A stretch of DNA of 6,176 nucleotides from a bacterium. Its GTDB lineage: Bacteria > Babelota > Babeliae > Babelales > Chromulinivoraceae. The notes beneath the pieces were generated by a model, which ran no database searches, was not told where the DNA came from, and saw only the letters and a program-made list of their open reading frames with translations. Positions 4,856 through 6,176 of this stretch are shown here, one piece after another. Where the stretch lies: assembly GCA_947377595.1 (NCBI GenBank), contig CANCGK010000055.1, positions 1 to 6,176 of the forward strand, given 5' to 3'. Position numbers and translations under genes: made by a program. Every line of letters begins with the position of its first letter. Position 1 is the stretch's first letter.

Positions 4856-4882
4856 TCCGCCGTAACTTTATGCGTAGGAGGA
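4856..4882. repeat. GC-richer imperfect palindrome
   Basis: TCCGCC (4856-4861) faces GGAGGA (4877-4882), with one mismatch in six pairs. The base composition stands out from the AT-rich surroundings. It may be a decayed dispersed palindromic element; a partly similar string (CCGCC, then TAGGAG, then TAAA) occurs at 4209-4236. Confidence 0.3.
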
Positions 4883-4889
4883 TAAAATA

Positions 4890-4916
4890 CTATTCATTTT
4901 TTGTGTGAAATTATAA
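4890..4916 (+). repeat. Upstream direct repeat, copy 2, with probable promoter
   Basis: This is the second copy of the sequence at 4313-4341. Here the left arm of the terminator is missing, so the copy is only an upstream element. TTGTGT (4901-4906) can serve as -35, with CTGTAT (4925-4930, 18 bp) as a weak -10. Confidence 0.65.
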
Positions 4917-4941
4917 ATTTATTACTGTATAAGGAGATATT

Positions 4942-5346
4942 ATGAAAAAAGATATATTATTTTTATTGTTATTAACAGTGTCTTTTCAGGCAAGAGCATC
5001 TGAATCTTATAATAAAATGAGGGGTCTTATTCGGCAATATATGTCGACAAAGCAAGGTGTACCTCATGACTTGACTGAATACGGCGCTAAAATACTTGTT
5101 TCAAAAGATGATGTTTTTGGGGACAAAGAAGAAATTTTACAACTATCTGATGCAGGATTTATATTGTTTTCCTCTTTGACAGAAGAAGAGAAAGCTAAGT
5201 TGCCAAAGATATTACTAGCGACTCCAGATACCTTTGCAATGAAATTTTATTGTGCAACTGGGTGTTGTAGTCGAAGATATATAACTACAGAAAAACCAAC
5301 TGTAGATGATTTAGACAAAAAAAGCCGCGAAGTTACATTCGTTTAA
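4942..5346 (+). CDS. Small exported protein of unknown function with three Cys
   Basis: The 134-residue protein begins at an ATG preceded by AAGGAG (4931-4936, 5 nt spacing). Residues 1-19 are a typical signal peptide: MKKD, a Leu-rich core at 5-13 and ARA before the likely cut after A19. The mature protein of about 115 residues is mixed in charge. It contains a segment QLSDAGFILFSSLTEEEKAKL (split here as residues 67-87) and a Cys cluster at C104, C108 and C109 (CATGCC). The cluster could form disulfides or bind a metal, but is too short to name. No family is recognised. The gene stands alone with its own terminator. Confidence 0.75.
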   Translation: MKKDILFLLLLTVSFQARASESYNKMRGLIRQYMSTKQGVPHDLTEYGAKILVSKDDVFGDKEEILQLSDAGFILFSSLTEEEKAKLPKILLATPDTFAMKFYCATGCCSRRYITTEKPTVDDLDKKSREVTFV

Positions 5347-5382
5347 AATTCAAAGGGATATGCAAAAATGTATATCCCTTTT
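5342..5382 (+). repeat. Downstream direct repeat with terminator, copy 2
   Basis: This is the second copy of 4808-4847. It overlaps the last codon and stop of the preceding gene, so the shared sequence runs right up to the coding region. Confidence 0.7.
5352..5382 (+). terminator. Rho-independent terminator of the Cys-containing exported protein gene
   Basis: AAAGGGATATGC (5352-5363) pairs with 5370-5381 over 12 positions including one G-U pair, with a 6-nt loop. The T run is short (four T counting the stem), so it may be weaker than its twin. Confidence 0.75.
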
Positions 5383-5384
5383 AA

Positions 5385-5440
5385 TTGACCAAATTTTACG
5401 ACATGATGTATTCTTGCTCCATAGGTTAATCAACATCATG
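5385..5440 (+). promoter_or_regulatory. Candidate promoter and inverted repeat upstream of the last gene
   Basis: TTGACC (5385-5390) and TATTCT (5409-5414) are 18 bp apart. An 8-bp perfect inverted repeat, CATGATGT (5402-5409) and ACATCATG (5433-5440), overlaps the -10 region and could be an operator. A six-codon reading frame (MKDKLL, 5438-5458) inside this leader ends in a TGA that overlaps the ATG of the gene at 5455, which would allow translational coupling if it is used. Confidence 0.4.
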
Positions 5441-5454
5441 AAAGATAAGCTTTT

Positions 5455-6176
5455 ATGAAAAAGTCCTGCATGTTTTTAATCATATTTTATATGATTATAT
5501 TCCATTGTTTGAACTTGTATGCTCGAAATGATCAAGTTGATTTTAATTTTTTTGCGCCAGAATTTTCATCTAATCAAATGCAAGGTGCTCCAAAATTTCA
5601 ATCTGCTTTTTTAAATCAAATTCATCATTCAATTAATATTGGGCAGCAAGCTCAATCAATTAGAATTAATAACATAGTTGACCAAGAACAATCTATTAAA
5701 AAAATAAGTTTTTTTGGTCAGTGGCGTAAAAATCGAGCAGATGCAAAAAGAGCTGAAATAGTTCGAAAATCTTTAGCTGTTATCGCAGCATCAAAACGAA
5801 AATCAGTTGTCGGCTCATCACAATCACAAACTAGGTCTATAAAAAAATCTAATATCACTCCACAAGAAATTCAAACAGAAATTGCGAAGCAAGATCAAAA
5901 ATTACGAGAGCACAACAATCAAGTTTTAAGAATCTCTGGTAATCAAGATAATTCATTTCAACAAGTTATGAATAAACGATCGCAAGCTTTTGAATCATCC
6001 ATAAAAAACCAAACACCTACAACTAAGCTTATAAAAATTAATTCGCAAACAATAGCATTTCTACAAACTCAAGGAATCGATACAACTCAATTTCAGCAGA
6101 TTGAAGGACTACCAATTCAACATCAGCTGACGCATGAATTAGTTGATATTTTAGACGCAGTTGCTGATTATGCACA
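5455..6176 (+). CDS. N-terminal part of a large exported Gln/Asn/Lys-rich protein (runs off window)
   Basis: The frame is open for 240 codons from the ATG at 5455 to the window edge. The ribosome binding site is weak. Residues 1-23 form a signal peptide (MKKSC, hydrophobic core 6-19, LYA before the likely cut). The mature part is low in complexity: rich in Gln, Asn, Ser, Lys and Ile, with a basic stretch at 91-116 (RKNRADAKRAEIVRKS and following) and a probably helical, coiled region at 136-180. From about 190 the sequence becomes more ordered: FLQTQGIDTTQF (202-213) and QHQLTHELVDIL (222-233), which looks like the beginning of a globular domain. No family is recognised with confidence. Large exported proteins with a disordered N-terminus and C-terminal toxin domains are one possibility, but the C-terminus is not in the window. 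Confidence 0.7.
   Translation, partial: MKKSCMFLIIFYMIIFHCLNLYARNDQVDFNFFAPEFSSNQMQGAPKFQSAFLNQIHHSINIGQQAQSIRINNIVDQEQSIKKISFFGQWRKNRADAKRAEIVRKSLAVIAASKRKSVVGSSQSQTRSIKKSNITPQEIQTEIAKQDQKLREHNNQVLRISGNQDNSFQQVMNKRSQAFESSIKNQTPTTKLIKINSQTIAFLQTQGIDTTQFQQIEGLPIQHQLTHELVDILDAVADYA

Noticed and set aside
1..6176. CRISPR array, tRNA or rRNA genes
   Set aside because: No regularly spaced direct repeats, no cloverleaf-like sequence and no rRNA-like stretch was seen on reading either strand.

Overview
The window is strongly AT-rich bacterial DNA. Most of its genes are short and single, several begin with N-terminal signal peptides, stop codons are mainly TAA, and a good share of the sequence is intergenic with clear Rho-independent terminators. 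That style (many small exported proteins, GNAT and ASCH proteins, an EndoU-type nuclease, an IS4-type element) fits a host-associated, low-GC bacterium such as a member of Dependentiae (TM6). This placement is an impression from gene content and codon style; no marker gene is present to prove it.

Layout. Positions 2-664 hold the C-terminal part of a beta-lactamase-fold serine hydrolase that enters from the left edge. At 704-1150 is a small secreted EndoU-type RNase gene broken by an in-frame TGA inside its signal peptide. It is followed 14 nt later by an acidic cytoplasmic protein (1165-1641) that is a good candidate for its immunity partner. At 1790-3127 lies a complete IS4-family insertion sequence with a 16-bp perfect terminal inverted repeat and a minus-strand transposase carrying an intact Y-R-E-K signature. 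The element sits inside the signal peptide of a GNAT acetyltransferase gene: ten N-terminal codons remain on its left, and the hydrophobic core plus the whole enzyme on its right (3122-3658). An ASCH-domain gene (3685-4032) faces the GNAT gene.

The right part holds a 20-codon small ORF with an ideal ribosome binding site (4236-4298) whose stop codon lies inside a strong terminator. Next come two monocistronic genes for unrelated exported proteins, a SnoaL-like protein (4367-4804) and an unknown Cys-containing protein (4942-5346). These two units share near-identical upstream elements and near-identical terminators. The window ends in the start of a larger, Gln/Asn/Lys-rich exported protein (5455 onward).

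The points most worth attention are: the EndoU/putative immunity pair with a nonsense-inactivated toxin; a hairpin in the IS leader that would hide the transposase ribosome binding site in read-through transcripts but not in transcripts from its own promoter; the small ORF with alternative hairpins around its ribosome binding site; and the two genes with common flanks but unrelated contents.
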